Assembly: GCF_028769735.1 (NCBI RefSeq)
Contig: NC_088178.1
Span: forward strand, 1,240,001-1,304,000
Source of the DNA: Zonotrichia leucophrys gambelii
Lineage: Eukaryota > Chordata > Aves > Passeriformes > Passerellidae
Reading direction: 5' to 3'
Length of the DNA: 64,000 bases
Part shown: one piece after another, positions 1 to 12,341 of the stretch
How the letters are laid out: each line of letters begins with the position of its first letter
How positions within the stretch are numbered: the first letter of the stretch is position 1
Made by a program: the position numbers and the translations under genes
Notes under the pieces: generated by a model
Database searches by the model: none
What the model was told of the DNA's origin: nothing
Seen by the model: only the letters and a program-made list of their open reading frames with translations

Positions 1-454
1 ACTTTTGGGGCCGTAGCTTAAAGGCTGGGACTGGGGACAGATTTCCCAGCAATAGCACTGTCCCAAATCTGGGGTGGGCTTGCAGTTGGAATGAGATGCC
101 TGCAGAATAAGTCATCCAGTTTTCCCTGGTGGAACAAGTCACCTTTGGAGTGTGGAGATTTCTGTCTCATCAAAACAGAATTCCTGTGTCGGAAGAGACT
201 CTCTACAGGTTTTTCAGATGGGCAGAAGCTCATGGTTTCCCCATGCATGTGGAATCCTCCCTGGGTTTATGGGCCTGGGATTCCCTGGGTCTCTACCTTA
301 CAGGGAAGCTCAGGAGAGGTACGAGGCCTGAACTACCGATCTGAATGGCACTTTCTGACACTGTGAGGGGGAAAACCTTGTTGTAAAGCAGGTCTGTTTC
401 GGTGGGCACGTCCGACTTGGACGTGGAGGAGCACCTCGCCTCACTCCAGGCGGG
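1..454. other. Unique sequence left of CpG island, no gene seen
   Basis: No repeat or convincing exon is visible. A short open stretch near 392-465 reads through GAC GTG GAG GAG CAC CTC and stops at 463-465. It has no domain I can name and no convincing splice acceptor, so I do not call it coding. Confidence 0.4.
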
Positions 455-1020
455 CGGCCATTAGCCCGCTCCCCACAGCGGGACGGGGATCGATCCGTTC
501 AAGAACAGTCTCTGCTGGTTTGCCCTCCCCGGCACGGAGCAAGGGGAGCAGCTTTGCCCACGATGAACCAAGGCACCTCTCTTCTTTCTCAGAAGAGCAG
601 AAGGGACCTTCGCCACCTCCACTCCCTCCTCCTCCTCCCCGCGCGGCGTGTGGGTCAACCCCGCCGTTGGGCTCTCCCCCGCTGCGCCCCATGAGAGTGC
701 AGGGCTGCCCCCGCCACCGACAAGAGAAGCAGCTGGCTCCGCCACAGCGGCCGCCAGCCCGGCGCTGGACAGCACATCCAGCCTTCTTGCACAATTGATT
801 TATCGATGACGGCGCCTGCAGCGCCGGCCGGGGACTTCCCCCCGCCGGTCCCGCTGGTTCCGCCGCCTCCACCGCTGCCGGAGGCCGCCCCGCCCGCTGT
901 TTCCCTCAGGTTGCCAGACAACGCTGACGGCGACAGCGGCAGCGAGCGGTAACGGCCTGTGCCCGAGCAAGGGCGTGCTTCCACCGCTCAGTGCCGGCCC
1001 GACCGCGCTGCGAAATGAGA
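455..1020. promoter_or_regulatory. CpG-island-like GC-rich block, candidate promoter or first exon
   Basis: GC content and CpG frequency rise sharply here compared with the AT-rich surroundings, with many CGG, GCG and CCG steps, especially at 740-960. Such islands usually mark promoters and first exons of vertebrate genes. Reading frames stay open on both strands (520-798 plus, 441-872 minus), but GC-rich DNA has few stop codons, so openness alone proves little. Since no downstream exons are visible to the right, a gene starting here would more easily run leftwards on the minus strand out of the window, or be a non-coding RNA. The right edge merges into a 67-bp minisatellite. Confidence 0.6.
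806..952 (+). CDS. Hypothetical short proline-rich ORF, possible first coding exon
   Basis: An ATG at 806 opens a 48-codon frame ending in TAA at 950-952. The peptide begins MTAPAAPAGDF, has a proline-rich middle and ends in an acidic/serine run (DNADGDSGSER). The stop overlaps a GTAACG that could be a splice donor at 949-950, so the frame could be the end of a first exon. The start context is weak (T at -3, A at +4). I do not recognise the family, and no partner exon was found in the window. The proline richness may only reflect the CpG-island composition. Translation is unproven. Confidence 0.15.
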   Translation: MTAPAAPAGDFPPPVPLVPPPPPLPEAAPPAVSLRLPDNADGDSGSER

Positions 1021-1274
1021 ACCGGCGTTCCTCTGACAGCACCCTCACTGCTGTGCCCTGGGGCACCTCGCACTGTGAAACCTGAGAACCAACATTCCTC
1101 TGACAGCACCCTCACTGCTGTGCCCTGGGGCACCTCGCACTGTGAAACCTGAGAACCAACATTCCTCTGACAGCACCCTCACTGCTGTGCCCTGGGGCAC
1201 CTCGCACTGCAAAATCTGAGAACCAACATTCCTTTGACAGCACCTTCACTGCTGTGCCCTGGGGCACCTCGCAT
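1006..1274. repeat. 67-bp minisatellite, about 4 copies
   Basis: The core CTCTGACAGC recurs at 1031, 1098 and 1165, and as CTTTGACAGC at 1232, an exact 67-bp spacing. Each unit holds GCTGTGCCCTGGGGCACCTC. Copies 2 and 3 are nearly identical; 1 and 4 are more diverged. It abuts the CpG-rich block. The minus-strand frames across it are open only because of the repeat. Confidence 0.9.
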
Positions 1275-1360
1275 GTTCCGCTCTGGTCCGCGGGAATTGC
1301 AGAGACATTGGCAGCATGGTGGTGACGGGAGGTGAAAAAAAGACCCCACTCTGCAGATTG

Positions 1361-1486
1361 GGTTTAGGTCCCTTGGCCCACCCATCAAGTTTGGGTCCCT
1401 TGGCCTGTCCATAGGGTTTGGGTCTCTTGGCCTGCTCACCAGGTCCAGGTCCCCTGCCCTGTCCATCAGGTTTGGGTCCTAAGACC
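1361..1486. repeat. 27-bp minisatellite, about 4.5 copies
   Basis: GGTCCCTTGG-type cores start at 1367, 1394, 1421, 1448 and 1475, all 27 bp apart. The unit is a multiple of three, so a minus-strand frame reads a 9-residue repeat (RPRDPNPMD-like). That is a by-product of the array, not evidence of a protein. Confidence 0.88.
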
Positions 1487-2084
1487 CACTGTTGGCCTTT
1501 CTGGAAAAAAGAAAAAAAAAAGGTGGAAAAGAGCTACCAGCTCAAAGTACTGGAAAGCCACAGGCCAGCCTCAGCCCAAGTGGTTGTATTAAAGGCTATG
1601 GCCAAGGCATTCCAGAGATTTTCTCAATAGTGCCTGATAAGTATATAATGTCATGTGATGGATTTCTAATAGTTGTTAGTGACCTTCTTCAGCAGTTCTC
1701 TGTTTCAGGACCAAGAAGGACATTCAGTGATGTCAAAGATCAACATGTGCAGCCGATCAGCCGATGGACCTTCTCCTGAAACTCAGCTCTTTGGACTTGA
1801 AACAATGAGCATTCTTTGCATTGTTGTTTGGTTTCTTATATTGTAAACCTTGTTTTAGTGATATGATAGAAGTAGATATTCTACAGGTAAAGAGTCTCCC
1901 TGATCATTCTACGTCAGCATCTGATTGAGGTTCTGCTTGACAACCAGCGAATTGCTAAGGGAACTTCTCAAGCTGTGTTTGTTCTTTCTTCTGCGAGGGC
2001 CCAGCAGAAGAATTGCAAACGCAGCTCCTTTTCCTTTCTTTTTAATTGTAGTAAAAAGGGTGAATTGTGGCTGCAGCTCTTGTC
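1487..2084. other. Intergenic, AT-richer; no gene seen
   Basis: It contains a short A-rich run (1505-1521) and an imperfect inverted repeat CTTCTGC...GCAGAAG near 1989-2011. The right part may include a decayed 5' half of the LTR that follows, but I cannot align it. Confidence 0.3.
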
Positions 2085-2439
2085 CCAGAGAGCAGCAGGC
2101 ACAACCTTCCCAGGATTTCTCCTGGGGAAGGCAATGATAAACAATTCTTATCTCTACTTGCTGCTCCTGTTGTTTGGCACATGGTGAATGCATTATAGAG
2201 ATTGTGTACTGAAGAAGGGATTTCTTAATTGGCCACTGGTGATGGTTGTTTTGTATTGATTGACCAGTTAGGTCAGAGCTGTGTTGTGACTGTCTGAAGG
2301 GGTCACAGGTTTTTCTTTAGTATAATATTAGTATAGTATGTAGTGTAATATGGTATAACTTAATAAGCAGTTGTTCAGCCTTCTGAATCATGGAGCCATT
2401 GCATGTTATTCCCTGCCTGGGGGTCATCCTGCATCAATA
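2085..2439 (+). mobile_element. Solo ERV LTR, family B, old, 5' edge uncertain
   Basis: From CCCAGGATTTCTCCTGGGGAA onward it aligns with the family B copy on the minus strand at 42,503-43,266: GTTGTTTGGCACATG, a GAGATTGT block, TGACTGTCTG, GTCACAGGTTTTTCT, TTTAGTATA, CAGCCTTCTGAA and the end GCATCAATA. No internal retroviral sequence adjoins it, so it is a solo LTR. The 5' start and a target-site duplication could not be defined. Confidence 0.65.
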
Positions 2440-5283
2440 CTCCTACTCATCCTTCTTTTCTCACATGAAGTAGTCCCAGGTAATTTGAGCTACAAAAGCA
2501 CATATTTAAGACCTCCATGGAAGAACAAGCAAGCTCCTGTTCCACATCAGAATCAAGAATTGTCAGGCTGAGTTTGTAAGGCACAGCCTTTATTTCTAGT
2601 GATAACATGACAGGAGCTCAGGCTCTTAAAATTAAGTTAGTAGCTAAGAAGTTCCTCCCTTCAAATTAAACATCTTTGATCTGAAGATAAAGACAGAATA
2701 AACATGGAAACCCAAATTCATTCCTCTTTGCAGGATCTGCGTCAGGCAGGTACATTTGTGGAAACAGAAACATTTGTGTTGTTGACAAATAGGAAAAAAA
2801 AAGCAACTAGAAGGAATTTATGTATGCTTCTTTCTGCTATTTCTGGGTCCTGAATTGCTAACACCACTCAGAAAAAAATGCAGGTGGGTTGTTCCTGAAA
2901 GCTCAACTCAAACAGCTGCTCAGGAGACATCTGTCAGCAAAGGAATGTCTTCTGATCAGACAGAAAATTCTGCCACTAAACAGTCTGTGTATCCCAAAGG
3001 TTGGACAGCTCTCCATTGCTGCGTGTCCCAGCCAGCTCTTCCTGACTCCTGGCTTGCTCCTGCACAGCCCTGACATCCTCCATACCCCACAGTGCTCCTC
3101 AGAAGCCCCACTGGCAGCACCAGCTCCCTCTCCCAGCTCTTCCACATCCCCACACTTCCCCTCTACTCTGCATCTTATCCCACTTGCCTCTATAGCATTT
3201 CCCCCTCTCTAAGGGGGGAAAAGCTGGCAGCATTGAGACTCTAAGGCAACCTCTTTGCCCTTGAGCCTATCAAAAGGAAAATTACTTGATGCAGAAGAGA
3301 AATTACATGGTAAAACCACAGTCCAGACGTGTGGAGACAGACTCCCTTCAGACACAGACTCCTGGCTGCCAGACAGGAACTGCTGAGGAGATGCAGACAA
3401 ATCCTCTCAATCTGGCTGCCTTTAATTTCTGCTTTACTTACAAAAGTGTGCACAGGGTAATTCTGCCAAATTCCAGTGAGCATTTGAGGGACAGAAGGAA
3501 AGCCCTGGTCAGCACAGGAGCTGCAGAGGGAGCAGGTTGTTCTCTCCTGGGCAGAGCTGCACAGTGGCAGCTTGTGTCCATAAGTCTGGCAGACTGACAA
3601 CTAGCTGAACCCAGCATTTAATTGGAAAGTATTCCCATTTCACATTGCTTCCCAGCAGGAGATGAAATTCCAGGAAAAAGAGTAGTAATTGTGCTAATCA
3701 CCTACTAATACTGGAAATTTGATGTGTGCACACACAGCTCTCAAACTAAGAAAAACTCTCAAAAGTCTTTACAACTGACAGATAAGAGGAAGGGTTTATG
3801 AATGCTTGAAATACACCTACCCTTACCAAAAGTTAGTTTGAGATTTCATTGTGGATAACTCTGAAAACTCTGAAAAGACACTGACAAGAAAAGAAGACAT
3901 CAGGGCCTGAAGGTTAAAAATGTTTTTTCCCCCAGAGGTTTTCAAATTGTTTCAATATTCTAATTTCAACAGGTGAAATGTGTGCTCCTCACGTTGCAGA
4001 TCAATGAAATTCAGGGTGATGGATGAGAAGATAATTTTTGCTCAAATATTCATAATAGTGAAACCTGAAGGTGAATTTAATGGTCACAGAGGGCTCTTGT
4101 GGGCCAGGGTAAGCGAGCAGAAAACCAGCAGACAAAATTCAGTGTCAGTAAATGCTGTGTAACACAGCTGGGGGAGAAAACCTGGCAGTGCACATGCATG
4201 CCAACAGTTACTGAATTAATCTGGAAGGGGAACCCAATGTTCTTGTACAGAGCCCTGAGGGCAAATTAGTGACTCCTGAGAGGTAACAGAGCCTCAGGAA
4301 TTACCCTTCTGCAAGATACACTGGCGTCAGGCAAAGAGAGGGGCAAGTGAAAAAGGCTTAGAAGCTGAATAAGGATTACGCAAAAAAGGATTTTTCAGTT
4401 TGGAAAACTTTACTATAGGAAGAAGAGTAGACAGACATATAAGTGACAAGAAGATTCCTCATTGCACAAAATTGAAGGGCAGACAATGACTTTTCCAGGG
4501 AATAGATTTATAAGACACAAAACGAATTTTTATTGCTTTACTGTATAATTCTACACAGACTGTGTGAGCTCCCATAGGAAACTGCAGGGGCTAAAAATAA
4601 AAGCTGGTTTACAAAATCATTTACATCATCATGCAATCTCCTAAAATCCATAAACATTGTGCTGATAAAAATGATGCAATGTGCTGTAAACCAGAAAGTG
4701 AAAGAGTACATATGCTGCTGTCCTCTGAGAGCATCCCCCCATGCAGAAGGGCAGGATGCTGGGATGCTGTGTGGGTTGGAGGCTTGCAGGAGAGCCCTCT
4801 TCCTCAGCACTGGACATTTCCATATTTTTCCAGATTTGGTAAATAAATTCTCTTTCTCTTAGTAAGCACAGTTATTCACCCAGCTTGAATTTTCACTTCC
4901 TTGTGATTATATTGTGGTAAGATAAAGCACCTATCTCCCAGGAAAGAAAGTGGCTCTTTTTATACCTGTGCCAATATAAACCTATTTCCTTGAAAAGAGC
5001 TACTTCCACTAGAAAATGCCTTTGGGATTTCTGAAAGCTCTGGCTGAGACCTGAACACCAATTTCCAAGGTTCCTAGTGGAAAGTTAACACCACCCTTTA
5101 GCTGGGAGGAGAGCAGGGACTGTGGGGTGTTCTAATGGCCTGTATTTCACAAATCAGTTCCCAAAGAGAGAAAAACAAGGAGACAGAAGAGCAGGTACAG
5201 AGAGACACCAGGAGCTGAACAATCATGAGCAAAAGGATAATTTTCTGTGAATGAAGCTGGAATATTTTTCAGGGTATGGGTTT
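2440..5283. other. Unique intergenic DNA, no gene seen
   Basis: About 2.8 kb without repeats I can recognise. Short frames (2,855-3,212 plus; 3,241-3,600 plus and minus) overlap each other on both strands and show no family signature. No promoter or splice structure is evident. Confidence 0.4.
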
Positions 5284-5838
5284 GTTGGAGTCCTGGCTGC
5301 TGAGAATTTCAGACTTTCTGTGCTGACAGGCACTGACCCCCCAACAGAACATTGCAGTTGACCTGAGGCTGTGGAGAAGGCTTCCAAAATGGAATGATAG
5401 AACTGGGATTGTGGGTGTGGAGTTTGAATAGAAGTGTGCAATATCACAGGGTGGAAAACTTAGAGTTTAAGGTTTAGAATATAACCATATCTATAAAGCA
5501 AGATGGAGGTTTTAGAGCAGAGGCTGGTCCTTCTTCTTCACCTTGTTTTCCATGGCTTTGGGTGGTGTTTTTTAATTGGACAGAAAAAGTCCCCATTGCA
5601 GGACATGAGGGATTTGTTATTGTAGTAAAAGTGAAAATAATTTAGGTGTCATTTCTTAATTGGACAGTTTAGCCTCAAAAGACCTTGTAGAGAGAGACAG
5701 TTAGATATTTTTGTAGCTTGTTAGTAGAATGCTGTAGAATGCTCATGACTTGTAAGACTGTGATATAGATAAGAGATAATAAACACCTGAGTCTGAACAA
5801 GAAACACCATCTCGAGTGCTTCAATCCTGACCTTGACA
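5284..5838 (+). mobile_element. Solo ERV LTR, family C (reference copy)
   Basis: It begins near TGTTGGAGTCCTGG and runs through GAGAATTTCAGAC, GGCACTGACCC, GAATGATAGAACTGGGATTG, a paired AAGATGGAGG and TTTTCCATGG block, ATTTCTTAATTGGACAG and GAGATAATAAACACCTGAGT, which supplies the polyadenylation signal. It ends near CCTTGACA. The same order occurs at 41,203, 47,885 (edited) and 49,085, and in reverse at 56,870 and 61,212. I found no clear target duplication, so both ends may be a few bases off. Confidence 0.75.
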
Positions 5839-8800
5839 GAGGCACAAAAAGAAGTTATAGAATCACATGAGTTTTGCAAAATTGTTCCATCTCAAGCAGC
5901 ATTTCAGCCTCAAAACAGCTCCCAAGTAACAGAAATTTAGAGGAAACTTCAACAGTTGAGAAGGGGGATTAACAACAAGCGTGCCTCACTGCCCACTCTG
6001 CAGAGGTTGTTCCTCATGCTGCCCTAATTTCAGCACCCTGGGAGCCTCCAAAGGCAAGAATTTGTGGTTTTGGTTACTCTTGAGGTCTTAAGGAGCCCAA
6101 AACAATTGACAAGCCTTGGTTGTTTGTGTTCTCCTAGCAATGTGGAGATAGTCTCTGTGGTTTGGAGAGGGATTGATGTGAGGCATTCACAATGGCAGAA
6201 GAAAGTCTCCCAAACAAGGTGGAGCCCCTGATTTCCCATTTCCCAAATCCCTGGTTTTTACAGCAGCAAGGGTTTGAGCAAAGTCTCAAACTACAGAACA
6301 GAATTTGTGTGGAAGGAAGATTCCAAAAAACCACATATTAGTGAAATAAGTGAGTAGAAAAGTGAAAATTTCACTTAGGCTCTCCATGGGTGATATCACA
6401 TCCGCATTGCCAGGTCTGTCACCATGTTGAGCTTAGCTCATGCAGCTGGGGATCTGTCTGACTTTAGGACATTAAATTGTCAAACTCACAGCAATTCCCT
6501 AACACCAAATCTCCAGAACACCTACCAGCAATGCTAAAACGCAACAAAAATTTCCCTATGAATAGGGCAGCCCCCCATGGGATATGGAGTTCCTCAACAC
6601 AACTCCAATAGAAGTTAGAATTTACTGTATAAAATACAGAACAAGTCTCAAATTTACTCTTGGGATTCCTTAGAGACTTTCTCTCTCAGAACCAGTAAAA
6701 CATGGCAGGACTGAAACCAGAGTTAGAAGGAACTGAAAAGCACTGCAGAGAAGTTTTGTGATGCCTAAGATGCATTCTGCTCACCACTACTGAAACAGAA
6801 AGCAGGTGAAGTCCCTTCTATCAAAGGAAATTAGTGAAAGCTTTGGCATTGACCTGAATAGGGCCAGGATTACAGAAAAATTACAGAAGAAGACAGTAGG
6901 AAAGCAGGTAATTGGCAGATATTCAGATGATGCATGAGTTGTAGCAATTCAACACTGCACTAAGCATTTAAAATTTGTGGTTTGCTTTGCATAGGTTTCT
7001 TCAAAGGAGAACTGATGGGTTCCCTCTTAAGATTGAATAGAACATAATGGCAATACAGTTTTCTCACAGGAAAACTGAAGTTTCCACAAAAATCAAATTG
7101 CCCTCTCCCCTTTTTTATCTTTAAATTTTGAATTTCTGGGAAGAAAATGATAAAGTGAAATTTTGGTCAGATCACTCCTTTCTAATATTTCACTTTGCTG
7201 ATCTGTGCTGTAGCTATTTCATTTCCAGGCAATATTAGATAATGCAGGGATATACCTTCCTTGCAGTCTGGAAGAAATTACTCTTCCTAGGCTCATTAGA
7301 GGACTGTACGTCTTGTACAATTTTTAATTTACTCAAGCTGTGTATCCTGCTGCAGGAGCCAAAACCCCCATAGACAAAACTGTATTCAAGATTAGAATGG
7401 CAGCAACCTAATCACAGCCTGCAACTCATGAGCTAAGAGGCTCCCAGAAAAACTGTATTTAATACTGAGCTATGAGAAAATACACAAGCCTGACTCAGAT
7501 TTTTAAACCAAAACTGTTTTCCTCTGGAGAAATGCCAAAATAGCTCAGCAATTTAAAACACACCAGTTTTTCCAGACACGCTTCAGTCTAACACTTCAGA
7601 GTTTTTTGACTTGATGTGGAAATTCAGAATTTTGATCAGCTTCTTTGGTGATTTTGCAATGGGCAACAGACATAACCCAAACAAGACATGACCCTCTTTG
7701 AACCCACCTGGACCTCCCTGATCTATGTCTTGGGAAGAGGAACAAGAAGTCTCTCCTGAGGCCAACATATTTACTGTATCAAGGCAGTCAATAGATTATC
7801 TTTCTCAATAGAATCTGGGACTTATTTTCCCCATATTTATTTCTGGGACATATTTACCCTAGCACGGCAGGAAGTGTAAGAATTATTAGTGGAGAGGGGA
7901 ATGCTATGCTTAAGAGAAGCTGCATGTGATGGCTGAGAAGAAAACAACTTTCTGCTCTGCAAATCCACCTTACCAGCAGCTTCCCTGTCCTCTTCTGATA
8001 AACCACTGGCAACTCTTCCCAAACTACCACACAGCCCTGGAGCCTTATTTAGATTTATTTAGATTTATTTAGACTAAAACCCACCGGAATGCTGAGTTGT
8101 ATAATTAAAGACTGCCAGTACTTTTTACTCTTAGCATTTCCATTTTATCTTTTTGAGAAAATAGTAGAATCTTTAAAGCCAACAGTCACCTGACAGTGAC
8201 TTTGCTTTGGGCAAAGGCACAAGAATCAAAGACTAAAGGGAGAACAGAACAGCAACAGTGCCCATGTTCTGTGGGACAGCTTGGGGGTAGGTCACTGTTA
8301 GATCACCAAAGTGACAAATCTCAAACCTGATCCCAGGGAAACCCCTCACTATGAGTGCTCAGGCAATGAGAGAGGATTATGTGATAGCAGAAGAGCCAGC
8401 AAGTGAAATTAGACACAAGTTATTCTCCTTACTCCTTTAGTCTTCCAGATAAGTGGAAATATCACTGGAAATTGTCTTCTTACAAATGAAAACTCCTGAG
8501 TCAGAAGAATTAAATAGTTTCACTGTAGTTAAAGATGTTTATATGAGATGGGCAACACCTGAATCAAAGAATGTCTTGTACATACAGCCATTAGGAACGT
8601 TCACTGCAAAACAGAAATCAGCAACTTCCAGGCTATTTCCAGAGCTTCTTCTGGTGCGCAAACCAGAAGATAAAGTCTCTCCCCCTTGCATCACCTGCGT
8701 CATTTTCCATGGTGCTGGGGCTGAACACAGGAAACAAGTGATAAGCTGTGATGGGAGATGATGTGTCCCATTTGCCACTCTCTCAGAACCAGGAGCCTGT

Positions 8801-10986
8801 GGGTGGCAAAGCTCTGGGTCATCTTGGCAAAGACAACAACTCAACAGGGGTACAGGAGGGGAAGAGAAAATAAAAAGCCTTGTGATGTTAAAAAAATTGC
8901 TTCCAACCCAAGGCAGAGTTATCCAGCCCAGGACATGGGCACTGCAGGCACCCCAGGCAGCTCCTGCTGCTCCTTGCTCTGGAAAGCCAGGCTGGCAGAA
9001 GACAATGCCCTCTGGAACAGGGAGTTTGAGGCTACCCTTGATATTTTGGGATGCTGGGCTTCACAGAAAGAGTTCTCAGAATACATCAATACAGTCCCTT
9101 GATCTGCCACACACGCCAATGAGAAGGTGAGATGGGTTTCAGGCCTCATCCTGTCTTACCTCTTCTGAAAAACCTCAGTTGAGTCAGAATGAGTCACTGT
9201 GCCTCTGCCCAATCACTTGTTCAAAAACAAACAAAAAATATAGCAGCCTGTACTGCTCTATGTTGAAATAAAACATAGTTCATTATTTTTGTGTTCTGAA
9301 GAAACTGAATAAAAAGCCCCAACTAGCAACAGAACATAAACACTGGAATAAGAGCACAGAGGTGAAGTGTAGGTTGTACAACCCAACAGAGCTCTTTCTG
9401 CCAACACTTGCCAGCCTGGTGAGCTCCAGCTCTATTTTGGGGACAGCCTGGAACCCACATGCAGGACTAGACCAAGGATATCCTAAGGAAATCTCCTGCC
9501 CAGGAAAACCCTCTCAAATCCTTGTATCATGCAATAGTAGCCCTAAAGATTCTAAAGGATGAGCAGCTGTCATTTCAAGTGGCAAGAGCATGAACTGGGT
9601 TTAACTGAGCAGAACATGGCAGAAAGAGGCAGCTCCAGCACATCTCCCAGAGACAAGCAGAACTAACTCTGTTTTCTACTATTGTCTTTAAGACTGGTGG
9701 TTAGCAGAAACAAAGTTATGAACCAGAGGCAAGTCATCAAGAAATATCATCAAAAGCCACTTTTCATCAGAGCAACCACAAGATGGTATTTAAATATGAT
9801 TTCACCCATACACGGAAAAATAAAACCACAGATTTTGCTCCTAATTGTTGAAGAAGGCAGAAAGCTGCTAATATAATTCTCCTAAGGCCTGGATCAGTGC
9901 AGCTTTAGCACTGCAGAGAAAGGAAGGACTGGACAGAGACTTCCACAGAAAAAACTTCTTGGACAAAAAGACAATAAAGAAGAACAAGTATCCCAAGAGC
10001 AACACAACTTCTCATGGGAAACTTGAGAAAAAGGAGAGGTAGATGAGGAGAACAGAGGGTTGTCTAGTTAACAGGAAGCAGCCTACAGTTTGTCTGGAAA
10101 CATTTAGAAAATGAAACAGTTAGAAAAACAAACAAGCAGCATGAGATCCCCAAACAACGTGAGAAGCTTGTCACAGAACCGTGCAGGATCAACCCCACCA
10201 GGGTGGAAAGGATCAGGACAGAGCTGTGCTTCCTCCTGGGGACAAGGGTCAGAGGGAAGAGTTTGGAAATGTCCCTTGAGCAAGGGAGAAAAAAGAGAGA
10301 ACAAGAGCCACCAGGGCCACATTCAGAGCCTGCAGCACAGGCCTGGGGTTCTCTGTCCTGGCGCTGCCAGAAGAGGGGCACACTCATGAATGAGCAGAGC
10401 TGCATCTCCTGCTTTTTATGCTCCTTTTTCTGCTTTGCTACCTTCCCTGTTTCTTCACAACCCAGGGGAAAGCAGATGAATTTCTGCAGGGAGGTGGTGC
10501 AGTCACCATGTATCTTTTTTTCTGCATGCTTCTTGTGTTCCGGAAGAATAATTAAAGTCAGGAAAAAGCTGCATGGTATGAGCTTAAATCCAGACTAATC
10601 CAGGATAATTACAATCAACCTCTGATATGACCAAGGTGCGTACTCAGTGTTTAACACAGGGTGAGTGAGGCAATTGTTCCTCCAGGCCCATCCCACACAT
10701 CTTGCACTCTCCAGAGCAGCCTCAGCACAGCTCAGCAGCTCTGTGAGCTAAGGGTGACTCAATTCCTTGCTGCTCCTAAAATAGTCCTATAAAAGCAAGA
10801 CCAGGAGGGGATGGGACTGAGGAGGCCACAGATGGAACTGGAGCCTTATGAGGCAAAGTTTGAGGACAAGAGCTTTGCTCAGCTCTGCATGGGCTGAGCC
10901 CCACAGAGGCCACCCAGGGCCATCCTTCTGTCCTGACAACTGAAAACTTCCTCTAGCTCTCCTGGAGGGATGGGTCACATAGAGAT
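5839..10986. other. Unique intergenic DNA, no gene seen
   Basis: About 5.1 kb, moderately AT-rich. Only small features are visible: a roughly 10-bp (ATTTAGATTT) repeat at 8,047-8,075 and A-rich runs near 9,225. The ORFs at 8,453-9,102 and 10,064-10,598 overlap on opposite strands and are unrecognised. I see no splice-flanked conserved exon. Confidence 0.4.
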
Positions 10987-11148
10987 TGTGGGAATCCATA
11001 AAATCAGAGGGTTTTGGGAAAACTGTTAAAGGCAGGCCTCAGAGACAGCAGAACTGTGATTAGAGATAAGCAGTAGCCATGAGATTGGGCAGCAGAAAAA
11101 TTATGTAAGAAGTGGAAAAGTAAGGACAAATAGGAAAGACAAACTCTG
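10987..11148 (+). mobile_element. Fragment of ERV LTR, family I (5' part)
   Basis: It starts TGTGGGAATCC and contains ATCAGAGGGTTTTGGGAAA, CAGGCCTCAGAGACAG, GAACTGTGATTAGAG and CAGCAGAAAAATTATGTAAG. These match in order the minus-strand copy at 37,651-38,159. It breaks off around 11,148, so only the first third of the LTR remains. Confidence 0.65.
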
Positions 11149-11469
11149 GCAGGGACATCACAGCCAGAGTTGCCAATATGAGCAAGATTCAGGCAAATCA
11201 CAGATTTATACATTTGTCCAGCCCTGGTGCCACGACCCAACAGTGTTGGCTTCTGGTGGGGTCAGGCACTTCCAGCAGGGCTGAGAGGAAATCTGTGAGC
11301 CAAAGGCACTGCTGTCTCCTCAAAGTGAGGAGAGTGAGAGACTGGAGGCAGGCCAGGCACTGAGCAGAATTCAGACCCTGCTCCCTGGGGAACCCACTTC
11401 ACAAACGGAGAGGTGGAAAGGGCAACACACACTTACAAATATGTCAGTAACAGTGTCTGGGTCAGGCTT
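11149..11469. other. Unique spacer, no gene seen
   Basis: No repeat or exon recognised between the family I fragment and the left copy of the direct duplication. Confidence 0.3.
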
Positions 11470-11768
11470 TGCTGGAAAAGATTTGTAAGACAAAGCCCTA
11501 GAAACTCCTGACCCCAGGAAGAAAGGGACACAAAACATGACTTCAGTCACTCCTTCCAGATGCTGTGCCTGGCTTAGGGACAAACTGCTTGGGCAAGTAA
11601 AACTAGACTGCATAAAACAAGCAACAAATCTTGTCTGTGGAGCTTCCCAGCAAGGTCACCATCTCTGATTCCTCACATTTCTCATCAGCTCAGATCTCAG
11701 GAAGGCAAAAGCCTGGAGGTTTCCAGGCATCCAGAAGGAAGAGAGGAGCACGTTCCCCATGTGCTGTG
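11470..11768 (+). repeat. Direct duplication, left copy (partner 15,446-15,733)
   Basis: It runs from GCTGGAAAAGATTTG to CCCCATGTGCTGTG and matches 15,446-15,733 at roughly 90% identity with small indels, for example CCTAGAAACTCCTGACC, GTAAAACTAGACTGCA and CTTGTCTGTGGAGCTTCCC. Outside these limits the two loci diverge. I cannot tell whether this is a segmental duplication or an unlisted dispersed repeat; it has no TG...CA ends. Confidence 0.85.
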
Positions 11769-12194
11769 CATGCATAGCTGAGGAGCAGCAGAAGCAAACA
11801 AGGCCAAATTCAGTGTTTGGGGAAAACGCCATATCAGAATATGTCCAAATTTGGCTTCCAGGACAAGATGATAACTGATCCTGTGCTCCTCACTTGCTGA
11901 GAAACTCAGTTCCCATCCTCTCACATGTCATGGGGAAAACTGAGTGGGATATTTCCAACACAGCCACACCCCAGAGAGCAGACATCTCCTCAGCCTGCCC
12001 CTGAGGTCTGCTTTATTGAGCAAGCCTGAAATCATGGCTTTCCTCACTTGGCTTTGCAATGTATTAGGGTCTATTAGCACATCACTGCTCACCTGAGAAG
12101 CAAAACCTCCAGGTCTGCTGATGTCTTAGTAAGGAACTTTTATCTTTTCCATTAATATTTAGGGCCTTTTATTTTTCTTTGTAATGTTCCAGAA
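11769..12194. other. Unique spacer, no gene seen
   Basis: No repeat, exon or regulatory element that I can support. Confidence 0.3.
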
Positions 12195-12341
12195 TATGTA
12201 TATAGATTGATATCTCTCTCTCTCTATTTATATCTATCTATCTATCTGTCTCTATATATGTAATATTTATATTTATACATATATAAATAAACCTATTTAT
12301 ATCTATATATTTTTATATCTATATATATATATATATATATG
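12195..12341. repeat. AT-rich microsatellite (CT, ATCT, TA tracts)
   Basis: Composite simple repeat: a TCTCTC run, ATCTATCTATCT units, then TATATA stretches ending in a (TA)n run near 12,320-12,340. Confidence 0.9.

Noticed and set aside
1179..1466. Minus-strand ORF with RPRDPN repeats
   Set aside because: It spans the 27-bp and 67-bp minisatellites; the peptide repeat follows from the DNA repeat.
5223..5447. Similar minus-strand ORFs at 5,223-5,447 and 40,996-41,355, suggesting a conserved protein
   Set aside because: Both lie antisense across family C LTRs; the similarity is that of the LTR.
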